Source of the DNA: JBFLVQ01 sp040758525 | Lineage (GTDB): Bacteria; Acidobacteriota; Blastocatellia; Chloracidobacteriales; JADJPF01 | Reading direction: 5' to 3' | DNA length: 13,557 bases | NCBI GenBank assembly: GCA_040758525.1 | Contig: JBFLVQ010000204.1 | Coordinates: forward strand, 1-13,557 | Shown here: piece by piece, positions 8,028 to 13,557 of the stretch | Layout of the letters: each line of letters begins with the position of its first letter | How positions within the stretch are numbered: position 1 is the stretch's first letter | Notes under the pieces: model-generated | Databases searched by the model: none | What the model saw: only the letters and a program-made list of their open reading frames with translations | Told to the model about the DNA's origin: nothing | Translations under genes and position numbers: made by a program

Positions 8028-9836
8028 ATGGAGGAAGCGAAGCCGACAAGTGAACGTGGTGAGCAGTGGGTCGGCGCAGTGGCAGTAATGATCTTTTCCC
8101 TGACCTATATGCTTTTATGGTGGAATCGTTATCTTGGCATCACGCTAGAGGGCTGGTTCTTCTTTTATGCGCAGCAGTTTCTCAATGGCAAGATGCCTTA
8201 TCGAGATTTCTATCTCTTCGCGCCTCCTTTACATATGCTGAAGACAGCAGGCATTATCGCGCTCTTTGGCAACAAAATGGTTGTACCTCATTTCATAGGC
8301 ATATTAGAAAGGTTGATACTGTTTTTAATTACTTACTTCTGGTTGATTCGCCTCTTTCCGATAAAATATGTACTAGTAGCAATATTTCCTGCCATTGTGA
8401 TCTTCTCTGGTGATATTGCTGATCCAGTATCTTACTACCACCAAGATTCTGTCTTCTGGGCCGTAATAGCCGGTTACTTAACTCGTAATATTCTGGAAAA
8501 GACAGACCGTAGAGCACTCCTATCACTGTTTTGTGCCGGCATAGCGGCAGCACTATGCGTTCTTACCAAACAGACTACCGGTATTGGAATAACTCTTATC
8601 ATACCCGCGATTGTGGGGCTATACGGCTATCGTAGAGTAGGTCTACTAGCAACCATAAAATCGATTTTGATCTATCTGGCAGGATGGGCTGTTCCAATTA
8701 GCTTGGTGTTTAGCTGGCTCTTACGCAATGGCGCACTTACCCCTTTTCTACAACAGGTCTTTATCAAAGGGCCAAGCAGTAAAGGACCATTATTAGATGT
8801 GCTGGTGCGCCCGATAATTTTATCGATCACAATGGAAATTGTTAGCCGACCTGCTTTTGTTGCGGTGGTCTGTCTGTTTATCTGTTGGTTAGTGTCGCGT
8901 CTGCCTCAAACTACGCCGATCAGTAGTATTCGCCTTGCTATTACAATCTCGATCGTTGGTATGATTACTCTCAGCAGCGGCTTGGCATTTGCTTCTGGAA
9001 CAGGATTAAGATTTCCTCAGGAAGCAGCAATCTACATTTGCCTGCTAGGCAGCACTATTCTCACCCTCTATTATTCTATTGAATGGTGGCGTAACCGTTT
9101 GACTGGCAATACTGGGCAATTATGGCTGTTAAGTGGAATCTCTTTTACTATTGCCTATATGCTAGGTCTCTCCTGGCCAGCTTTTGAACCTATGGTGATG
9201 CCTGGATTGGCGCTAATGCTCGCTTTTATCCTCACACGTCTAGCTGGGACATTGATGGCAACCTGGGCTAGATATATAGCCGTTGCTGCCTGTTTTGTGC
9301 TGGTAGTTATGGCAAGTTGGTTCAAATTAGCTTTTCCTTTTGGTTGGAGTGGTTGGATCGAGCCACCAATCTCAGAGGCAACCAGTTTGCCACTACTACC
9401 AGAACTAGAAGGTTTCAATCTATCCCCCTCGACAATCGGTTTTGTGCAACGAGTCACCGATCTAATACGCACTAACTCTTCACCTCAAGATACAGTATTT
9501 ATCTTCCCTCATATGCCGATCTTCTATACTCTTTCGGCACGCCGACCTCCCACCTTCGCTTATCTACACTGGTTTGATGTAACCCCAGATGAGGTCGCAG
9601 TAAACGACGCCCATACACTATTAGCCGCTCCTCCTGCAGTGATTGTTAACGCAGAGCTAGATGAGTTCAATCTAGAATTCAACGAGAAGGCATTTCGGGC
9701 TGGCAAACCCAGTGGCCAGCGTGAAGTGATTGCAGCAATCAATAGTCTTACTGCAAAAAACTATATTTTGTTGGCCGACATCCCTGCACAAGGATCCGGT
9801 TGGTCGATCAAAGTCTGGCGGAAAAAGCGCTCTTGA
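8028..9836 (+). CDS. GT-C-type membrane glycosyltransferase (ArnT/PMT-like), specificity unknown
   Basis: This 602-residue protein has about a dozen hydrophobic segments (roughly 14-34, 88-110, 113-127, 140-152, 163-178, 184-200, 208-231, 263-290, 302-322, 332-349, 366-407, 413-431) and then a soluble C-terminal domain (about 432-602). The first large loop carries LEGWFFFYAQQFLNGKMPYRDFYLFAPP (40-67), a pattern common to polyprenyl-phosphate-sugar-dependent glycosyltransferases. Glu41 and Asp60 are the acidic residues that could correspond to the catalytic site. The C-terminal part has DTVFIFPHMPIFYTLSARRPP (488-508), usual in this family. The likely role is sugar transfer to cell-envelope lipid or protein on the outer face of the inner membrane; donor and acceptor are unknown. 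The ATG is chosen because AGGGAGGGG lies about ten bases ahead. It stands alone after its own promoter. Confidence 0.8.
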   Translation: MEEAKPTSERGEQWVGAVAVMIFSLTYMLLWWNRYLGITLEGWFFFYAQQFLNGKMPYRDFYLFAPPLHMLKTAGIIALFGNKMVVPHFIGILERLILFLITYFWLIRLFPIKYVLVAIFPAIVIFSGDIADPVSYYHQDSVFWAVIAGYLTRNILEKTDRRALLSLFCAGIAAALCVLTKQTTGIGITLIIPAIVGLYGYRRVGLLATIKSILIYLAGWAVPISLVFSWLLRNGALTPFLQQVFIKGPSSKGPLLDVLVRPIILSITMEIVSRPAFVAVVCLFICWLVSRLPQTTPISSIRLAITISIVGMITLSSGLAFASGTGLRFPQEAAIYICLLGSTILTLYYSIEWWRNRLTGNTGQLWLLSGISFTIAYMLGLSWPAFEPMVMPGLALMLAFILTRLAGTLMATWARYIAVAACFVLVVMASWFKLAFPFGWSGWIEPPISEATSLPLLPELEGFNLSPSTIGFVQRVTDLIRTNSSPQDTVFIFPHMPIFYTLSARRPPTFAYLHWFDVTPDEVAVNDAHTLLAAPPAVIVNAELDEFNLEFNEKAFRAGKPSGQREVIAAINSLTAKNYILLADIPAQGSGWSIKVWRKKRS

Positions 9837-9844
9837 TACCAGTA

Positions 9845-9873
9845 ATAAAAGAGGTGTTTTCTAGATCTTTTAT
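9845..9873. terminator. AT-rich hairpin after the membrane glycosyltransferase, weak terminator candidate
   Basis: ATAAAAGA (9845-9852) and TCTTTTAT (9866-9873) form a perfect eight-bp stem with a 13-base loop, starting eight bases after the stop. It is AT-rich and no T-run follows, so termination is uncertain. The rest of the gap to 10000 holds a TATACT box (9894-9899) without a clear -35 partner and no gene. Confidence 0.3.
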
Positions 9874-10000
9874 GGCATGTTAAATGGTTTATCTATACTA
9901 ATGTGAGTAAAATATTATCGGGCTTAGCAAGGCTAAATTAAAGTTATCCAGCTTATTCAAACTGCAGCGAGTAAGATTGCCATCGAGTTGGAGATGCATC

Positions 10001-10561
10001 ATGAGAGCAAAACGAAAGATAATTGTCTATATCGCAACGAGTGCCGATGGCTACATTGCCAGGCCCGACGGCGATGTCGAATGGCTTAATCGCCGGCCTG
10101 ACACAGTCGATTATGGTATGCGAGCATTCTACCCAACAATTGACACGATTCTGTGGGGACGCAAAACTTATGACTGGCTTCTCAACTATTACAAGAAGAG
10201 GGGTAAGAAAGACGGATTGTTCGACACTAAGCTTGCCAACTACATATTCTCGCGCAAGCCCCACAAATCGGTATTGCCAGGCACAGAATTCGTATCAGAG
10301 CCCGTCAAGGCGTTTGCACAGCGTTTACGGGCAACGAAGGGAAAACATATCTGGATGATGGGTGGCGCAGGGTTGATCGCCTCTTTCCTAGATGCTGGCG
10401 AGATCGATGAGTTCGACATACATGTGATTCCAGTCTTCATCGGCGAGGGTATTCCACTGGTGGCGCCGCGCCATAGAGATGTACCGCTTAGTTTGCGCTC
10501 ATCCAGGAAGTATCCCGATGGTGTGGTTCGGCTGCGCTATGAGGTTGTGCATAGTTCCTGA
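10001..10561 (+). CDS. RibD C-terminal/dihydrofolate reductase-like family protein
   Basis: This small soluble protein has the DHFR-like fold of the RibD-C family (COG0262 type). Visible signatures in the 186 residues are SADGYIARPDG (14-24), WGRKTYDW (52-59), the nucleotide-binding GKHIWMMGGAGLI (114-126) and IPVFIGEGIPL (143-153). Members are probable NADPH-dependent reductases, mostly with unknown substrates. It is not a standard FolA, and resistance to trimethoprim should not be assumed. ATG 10001 is preferred because GGAG lies seven bases upstream and the family N-terminus starts here. A TTG at 9977 would add eight residues that do not look conserved. Local GC (about 52%, over 60% in places) is higher than in the genes just downstream, which suggests separate acquisition. 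It stands 116 bp before the next gene. Confidence 0.85.
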   Translation: MRAKRKIIVYIATSADGYIARPDGDVEWLNRRPDTVDYGMRAFYPTIDTILWGRKTYDWLLNYYKKRGKKDGLFDTKLANYIFSRKPHKSVLPGTEFVSEPVKAFAQRLRATKGKHIWMMGGAGLIASFLDAGEIDEFDIHVIPVFIGEGIPLVAPRHRDVPLSLRSSRKYPDGVVRLRYEVVHSS

Positions 10562-10677
10562 GGACGGTTAATCGCAGATTGCCTGCCTAACATCAAGTTG
10601 AAATTGACTCGATTGTCAGGGCAGTTTGCCAGCCGCATCAGCTTTGTGGTTCGGTAGCTTGTGTGAGTGATAAAATA

Positions 10678-11199
10678 ATGTACGAGATTCGTTTTGCTAC
10701 CTATGATGAAGTTCCCTTGTTGCCTGCTATTGAGCAGGCTGCTTGTGATCTCTTTCTTCAGTACGAGGCAACGGCTGCTTTACCTCTATATTTAACTCCG
10801 CTTGAGGACTTCTATGAAGCGCAGAGAGATAATCGGCTTTGGGTTGCGACGTTGTATGGCGCATCCCCGGTAGGATTTGCTCTTGTCGAAATGATTGATG
10901 ATATGGCGCATCTGGAAGAACTCGACGTAAATCCACAGCATGGTCAAAGGGGAATCGGTACAAAACTAGTAAAGACCGTATGTGAGTGGGCAAGAATTAA
11001 AGGTATAGCGGCAATAACATTAACAACATTTCGGGAGATACCGTGGAATGCTCCATTCTACCAAAAGTTGGGATTTCGTATTCTTGAAATAGAAGAACTA
11101 ACTAGAGGGCTAATGGAGCGGATAGAGTTAGAAGAAAGTCATGGTTTGTCGCGAGAGCTACGAGTCGTAATGCAATATGATACAAAAGTTGTGTGGTGA
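10678..11199 (+). CDS. GNAT-family N-acetyltransferase
   Basis: It belongs to the GCN5-related superfamily, which moves an acetyl group from acetyl-CoA to an amine; the substrate cannot be read from sequence. The 173 residues start with the usual YEIRFATYDEV strand. They carry GFALVEM (66-72), LEELDVNPQHGQRGIG (79-94), where the acetyl-CoA pyrophosphate loop is QHGQRGIG, and NAPFYQKLGF (124-133), the motif B region. The closing strand near 160-167 is also present. A GTG start at 10663 would add MSDKI; neither start has a strong ribosome-binding site, and ATG 10678 is chosen because family members normally begin right before the first strand. It is a single gene with non-coding gaps on both sides (116 bp before, 135 bp after). 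Confidence 0.88.
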   Translation: MYEIRFATYDEVPLLPAIEQAACDLFLQYEATAALPLYLTPLEDFYEAQRDNRLWVATLYGASPVGFALVEMIDDMAHLEELDVNPQHGQRGIGTKLVKTVCEWARIKGIAAITLTTFREIPWNAPFYQKLGFRILEIEELTRGLMERIELEESHGLSRELRVVMQYDTKVVW

Positions 11200-11228
11200 A
11201 ATCGGGCATCGTTGCTTTCGATGCACAC

Positions 11229-11245
11229 AGACTAAAAGTTAGTCT
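11229..11245. other. Perfect short hairpin after the GNAT gene
   Basis: AGACTAA and TTAGTCT pair perfectly over seven bp with an AAG loop, 30 bases after the acetyltransferase stop. No T-run follows, so it is at best a weak terminator. The rest of the gap to 11334 is AT-rich with a small AGTGT/ACACT stem and no gene. Confidence 0.35.
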
Positions 11246-11334
11246 ATTCTCGCTGAAACTTCTTTAATAATCAACTAAACAAATTTAAGTGTGTATTCTA
11301 CACTAATAATAAAACAATCTTCTGGAAGATACAT

Positions 11335-11829
11335 ATGTCTTGGAAAATTATAGAAAGAAGACTTGGCAGAGCTGGTGGAATCAAAGAGCGAACCGCGCGT
11401 CAAAGAGAATGGGATAAAAAGTATGGTGAAGGAGCTTGGGCAATAGGGTATATAATAGATGGAAATTTTATTTTACAAGAGGAGGCGCTAGAAACTATTT
11501 ATTATAAGAGCTATGAAGAACATTTTCGTAATCATCCAAATGATCTAGCAGAACTGATTAGCTTAGCTAAAGAATTAAGAAATCCTCATGCTGAAGCTAC
11601 TACCGGAGTTGATCTACAAGTCCCAGCGATCATGGAGTATCTAAAGAGAAATGGCCTAAAATTACAGGGCACAGAAAGAGTTGATATAGGATCTTGGAAT
11701 GGTCAAGCATCACATACAATAAGTATTAGACTAAGCCCATTACATATAAAGGTCACTGGAAATGACAAGATGACATTAGAAAAGTTCTGGCAAAACAGAA
11801 AGTGTTTAGCAATATGGGTTGATGATTAA
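11335..11829 (+). CDS. Conserved-looking charged protein of unknown function
   Basis: I do not recognise a named family. The 164-residue product is soluble and strongly charged. A basic N-terminus (IERRLGRAGGIKERTARQRE, 6-25) is followed by WDKKYGEGAWAIGYIIDG (26-43), a helical acidic middle (48-82), the segment RNPHAEATTGVDLQVPAIMEYL (82-103), and a C-terminal part rich in beta strands (IRLSPLHIKVTG, 131-142) ending FWQNRKCLAIWVDD. The orderly alternation of conserved-type residues (Trp, Gly, His, Pro) suggests a real folded protein, and I have a weak memory of similar proteins in cyanobacteria. GGAAG lies six bases before the ATG. Its GC content, about 35%, is well below the housekeeping genes. 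The stop overlaps the next gene's start by eight bases (ATGATTAA), which points to translational coupling. Confidence 0.75.
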   Translation: MSWKIIERRLGRAGGIKERTARQREWDKKYGEGAWAIGYIIDGNFILQEEALETIYYKSYEEHFRNHPNDLAELISLAKELRNPHAEATTGVDLQVPAIMEYLKRNGLKLQGTERVDIGSWNGQASHTISIRLSPLHIKVTGNDKMTLEKFWQNRKCLAIWVDD

Positions 11830-12310
11830 GTTTGGAAACAAAACAACTATTAAATGGATAAAATATGTGTTCATTGATCAACAAATGATATTGTCAATTG
11901 TAATAATTCTAATAGTTCAATTGGGTAGCAACATAGAAGTTGGTTTATTTAATAGTTATGAAATGGAGGTAATCGAAATTGATGAAAAAGAGCTATTAAC
12001 AGGAATATGTGGTTATGTAACCGAAGTAAGTAAAGAGCCAATATCAGAGGTTGAAATAAGAGTTTATAAAGCATCAAAGTATAGTGGCCTAATTAGTGGA
12101 TCTGATTATCAGAGAGAAAAAAGAAGAGTACGAACCTATTTGACAACAAAAGATGGTAGATTCTGTTTTACAGACTTACCGAAAGGAAAATATCAAGTCG
12201 AATTCTTAAGATCCGGCTTTGATATAACCTTATTAAGAGTAAGCATTGACCCCAAAAGTAAAAAGAGTATAGATAAACAGATTACTATTGTTATGGATAT
12301 TGCTGGATAA
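11822..12310 (+). CDS. Membrane-anchored carboxypeptidase-regulatory-like (Ig-like) domain protein
   Basis: The 162 residues begin with a basic stretch (1-20), then a hydrophobic segment (MILSIVIILIVQLGS, 22-36) that fits a signal anchor or uncleaved signal peptide. A beta-sandwich domain of the CarboxypepD_reg type follows at about 58-160: TGICGYVTEVSKEPISEVEIRVYK (60-83), TTKDGRFCFTDLPKGKYQVEFLRSGF (108-133) and a closing strand QITIVMDI. This domain usually acts as a rigid adhesion or spacing module outside the cytoplasmic membrane and is not itself an enzyme. ATG 11822 is preferred to the TTG at 11819; ATG 11883 just before the hydrophobic stretch is also possible, and none has a clear ribosome-binding site. 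GC is near 33%, the lowest in the window. It overlaps the upstream gene by eight bases and ends 15 bp before the next. Confidence 0.72.
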   Translation: MIKFGNKTTIKWIKYVFIDQQMILSIVIILIVQLGSNIEVGLFNSYEMEVIEIDEKELLTGICGYVTEVSKEPISEVEIRVYKASKYSGLISGSDYQREKRRVRTYLTTKDGRFCFTDLPKGKYQVEFLRSGFDITLLRVSIDPKSKKSIDKQITIVMDIAG

Positions 12311-12325
12311 GTGTCAATGTAAGTT

Positions 12326-12880
12326 ATGCAGAACTACATTAAACTACCTTTTACATTTGATTCAGATCAACTTAAGAACGATCTGGCAACTATCCTTCCC
12401 ACCGAATGGTCACGCCATTTTAACGATCAGTATTTTCATGGTGATTGGAGTGGTGTTGCACTGCGTTCTGTTGGTGGACTTGTCCCACAATTGTACCTAG
12501 ACCCTAATGCAGATAATCGTTGTTATTCTGATACTTCTCTTCTTGCACGCTGTAGATACATGCAACAAGTTATAAATACGTTCCAGTGTGAGAAGGAAGC
12601 AGTTAGACTGTTAAGGCTGGGGCCAAAGTCTAGCATCCGTGAACATGTAGACTATGGATTAGGCTATCAGGATGGGTCGATAAGAGTACATATTCCAGTA
12701 GTAACCAACCCAGATGTAGATTTTTATCTGGCAGGAGAGCAGATCATAATGAGAGAAGGTGAAAGTTGGTATCTTGATTTTTCACTACCCCATAGGGTGG
12801 AAAACCGCGGGGCTACAGATCGAATACATCTGGTGATCGACTGTTGTGTAAATGATTGGATAGGATCACTGTTATTTTGA
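12326..12880 (+). CDS. Aspartyl/asparaginyl beta-hydroxylase-like Fe(II)/2-oxoglutarate dioxygenase
   Basis: This 184-residue protein fits the Asp_Arg_Hydrox (PF05118) family, whose known members hydroxylate Asp or Asn side chains in proteins or small peptides using Fe(II), O2 and 2-oxoglutarate. The double-stranded beta-helix motifs are REHVDYGLGYQDGSIRVHIP (105-124), with likely iron ligands H107 and D109, PVVTNPDVDFYLAG (124-137), GESWYLDFSLPHRVEN (145-160), with the distal ligand H156, and RIHLVIDCCVNDW (166-178), where R166 is placed to bind 2-oxoglutarate. R120 and H122 may also contact the cofactor. Ligand roles are by analogy with the family. There is no signal peptide, so it is likely cytosolic. 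The ribosome-binding site before the ATG is poor (GTAAGTT). The next gene starts one base after its stop, so the two form a tight unit. Confidence 0.85.
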   Translation: MQNYIKLPFTFDSDQLKNDLATILPTEWSRHFNDQYFHGDWSGVALRSVGGLVPQLYLDPNADNRCYSDTSLLARCRYMQQVINTFQCEKEAVRLLRLGPKSSIREHVDYGLGYQDGSIRVHIPVVTNPDVDFYLAGEQIIMREGESWYLDFSLPHRVENRGATDRIHLVIDCCVNDWIGSLLF

Positions 12881-12881
12881 A

Positions 12882-13376
12882 ATGGACAAAGACAATCTAC
12901 ATTATACTGAAAAGATCATAGCCTTCCTTATTGAGATCGGCCTAGAGGTCTCAAAGACCAAGTTACATCAACAGACCTTCTTGCCTGGAATAATGGTGGA
13001 TAGCGGGGTAATCCTCATTGATGAGGCTCAGTTGCTCTACCCAGGCGACCTGCTCCACGAGGCCGGCCATCTAGCAGTTATTCCTGCGGAAAGGAGGAAG
13101 CGCGCACAAGCTAATATTGGTAACAAAGCTGCAGAGGAGATGATGGCAATCGCCTGGTCGTATGCTGCATTGGTTCATCTTGGCCTGGACCCGGCGATTG
13201 TATTTCATTCGGGAGGCTATAGAGGTTGGTCAGCATCACTGATAGAGAATTTTACCAGCGGGCGATATCTAGGAGTACCTATGCTGCAATGGTTGGGGCT
13301 CACGGCTGATGAGAAAAGGGCAAACCAGATAGGTATAAAGGCATATCCGAAAATGATAAAGTGGCTGGTAGATTGA
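12882..13376 (+). CDS. Small HExxH-motif protein of unknown function (possible zinc metallopeptidase)
   Basis: The 164-residue product carries LLHEAGHLAV (57-66), a clear HExxH zinc-protease motif (HEAGH, 59-63). The motif is followed 22-23 residues later by EEMMAIAWSYAA (85-96), whose Glu85 or Glu86 could be the third zinc ligand as in gluzincins. Before it, FLPGIMVDSGVILIDEAQLLYPGD (33-56) looks like a structured beta/loop lead-in; after it, HSGGYRGWSASLIENFTSGRYLG (109-131) is rich in Gly and aromatic residues. No signal peptide or membrane segment is seen, so it should be cytosolic. I cannot assign a named family, and proteolytic activity is inferred only from the motif. It starts one base after the hydroxylase-like gene with no ribosome-binding site of its own, which implies translational coupling and a shared job. 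GC is near 50%, higher than the genes around 11.8 kb. Confidence 0.78.
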   Translation: MDKDNLHYTEKIIAFLIEIGLEVSKTKLHQQTFLPGIMVDSGVILIDEAQLLYPGDLLHEAGHLAVIPAERRKRAQANIGNKAAEEMMAIAWSYAALVHLGLDPAIVFHSGGYRGWSASLIENFTSGRYLGVPMLQWLGLTADEKRANQIGIKAYPKMIKWLVD

Positions 13377-13521
13377 CGAACAGAAGCACCCTAGCGTCTT
13401 GACAGTATTGCTTTGATAATTGCCCCATCTCTTTATGCTGTTTTGTTGCATTAAGTTTTCTAAAAAACTCATCTACTAATAAAAACAGAAGTAAGTAAAA
13501 ACGATTGAGAGGAGATTTAAG
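13377..13521 (+). promoter_or_regulatory. Intergenic region with possible promoter and a small hairpin before the right-edge gene
   Basis: It contains a TTGACA (13402-13407) without a well-spaced -10, a TTGATA near 13413 with TATGCT about 15 bases later, and an AT-rich hairpin AGTTTT-CTAA-AAAACT (13454-13469). None is decisive. The ribosome-binding site of the right-edge gene is at 13510-13514. Confidence 0.25.
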
Positions 13522-13557
13522 ATGAGTCTTAACTTAAGCGCAAAACCACAGGTATAT
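13522..13557 (+). CDS. Start of an unidentified gene (partial, 12 codons)
   Basis: ATG 13522 opens the frame MSLNLSAKPQVY, which is still open at the window end. AGGAG at 13510-13514 lies seven bases upstream inside GAGAGGAGA, the best ribosome-binding site in the plus-strand accessory region, so a real gene start is likely. Too little is visible to name a product. It lies 145 bp after the HExxH gene and probably has its own promoter. Confidence 0.55.
   Translation, partial: MSLNLSAKPQVY

Noticed and set aside
8066..8413. Second-frame open reading frame inside the membrane glycosyltransferase gene
   Set aside because: The main frame codes for continuous membrane segments and family motifs; this frame is a chance shadow.
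9953..10264. Minus-strand open frame opposite the reductase gene
   Set aside because: It is the antisense shadow of a clear coding region, with no motif or ribosome-binding site of its own.
10580..10662. Possible integron attC site: GCCTAAC shortly after the reductase gene, with cassette-like gene content (reductase, acetyltransferase, unknown genes).
   Set aside because: No matching GTTRRRY core before the next gene and only about five base pairs of imperfect inverted repeat; attC sites need paired R and L boxes. No integrase is present.
12288..12500. Open frame overlapping the start of the hydroxylase-like gene
   Set aside because: Different frame of the same DNA; the product shows no domain and the overlapping hydroxylase frame has family motifs throughout.
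1..13557. tRNA genes, CRISPR arrays, insertion sequences or long direct repeats
   Set aside because: None seen by eye on either strand; no repeat-spacer periodicity, no transposase-like frame and no cloverleaf-like sequence.

Overview
The window reads as the chromosome of a free-living bacterium with roughly 45-50% GC over most of its length. No single gene fixes the lineage. The short (425-residue) form of S-adenosylhomocysteine hydrolase, a five-zinc-ribbon TopA, LipA and several large GT-C-type membrane glycosyltransferases fit a deep-branching diderm such as an Acidobacteriota relative better than an enterobacterium. This is inference from remembered family features and is low confidence.

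Region 1 (1-7847, minus strand) is conserved housekeeping. In transcription order it holds lipA (lipoyl synthase), dprA (ssDNA/RecA loader), topA (topoisomerase I), metK (SAM synthetase) and ahcY (SAH hydrolase), then the start of a family-39-like glycosyltransferase that runs off the left edge. metK and ahcY are 27 bp apart and encode two steps of the SAM methylation cycle: metK makes SAM, and ahcY removes the SAH left after methyl transfer. LipA itself uses SAM. A hairpin with a short T-run after ahcY probably ends the operon. Candidate sigma70-type promoters precede lipA, dprA and metK. The lipA -10 box lies so close to the ATG that the message may be leaderless. metK uses a TTG start behind a short leader that can fold around its ribosome-binding site.

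Region 2 (7848-9836, plus strand) is a divergent intergenic region followed by a 602-residue multi-spanning GT-C-like membrane protein, the second such protein in the window.

Region 3 (about 9840-13557, plus strand) is an accessory stretch of short genes with uneven base composition: a RibD-C/DHFR-like reductase, a GNAT acetyltransferase, two AT-rich overlapping genes (an unrecognised charged protein and a membrane-anchored carboxypeptidase-regulatory-like domain protein), an aspartyl/asparaginyl beta-hydroxylase-like protein, and one nucleotide later a small protein with an HEAGH metalloprotease-type motif. A further gene with a strong ribosome-binding site starts at 13522 and leaves the window after 12 codons. 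The hydroxylase/HExxH pair is the best candidate here for an undescribed functional unit. No tRNA, rRNA, CRISPR array, transposase or integrase was seen.
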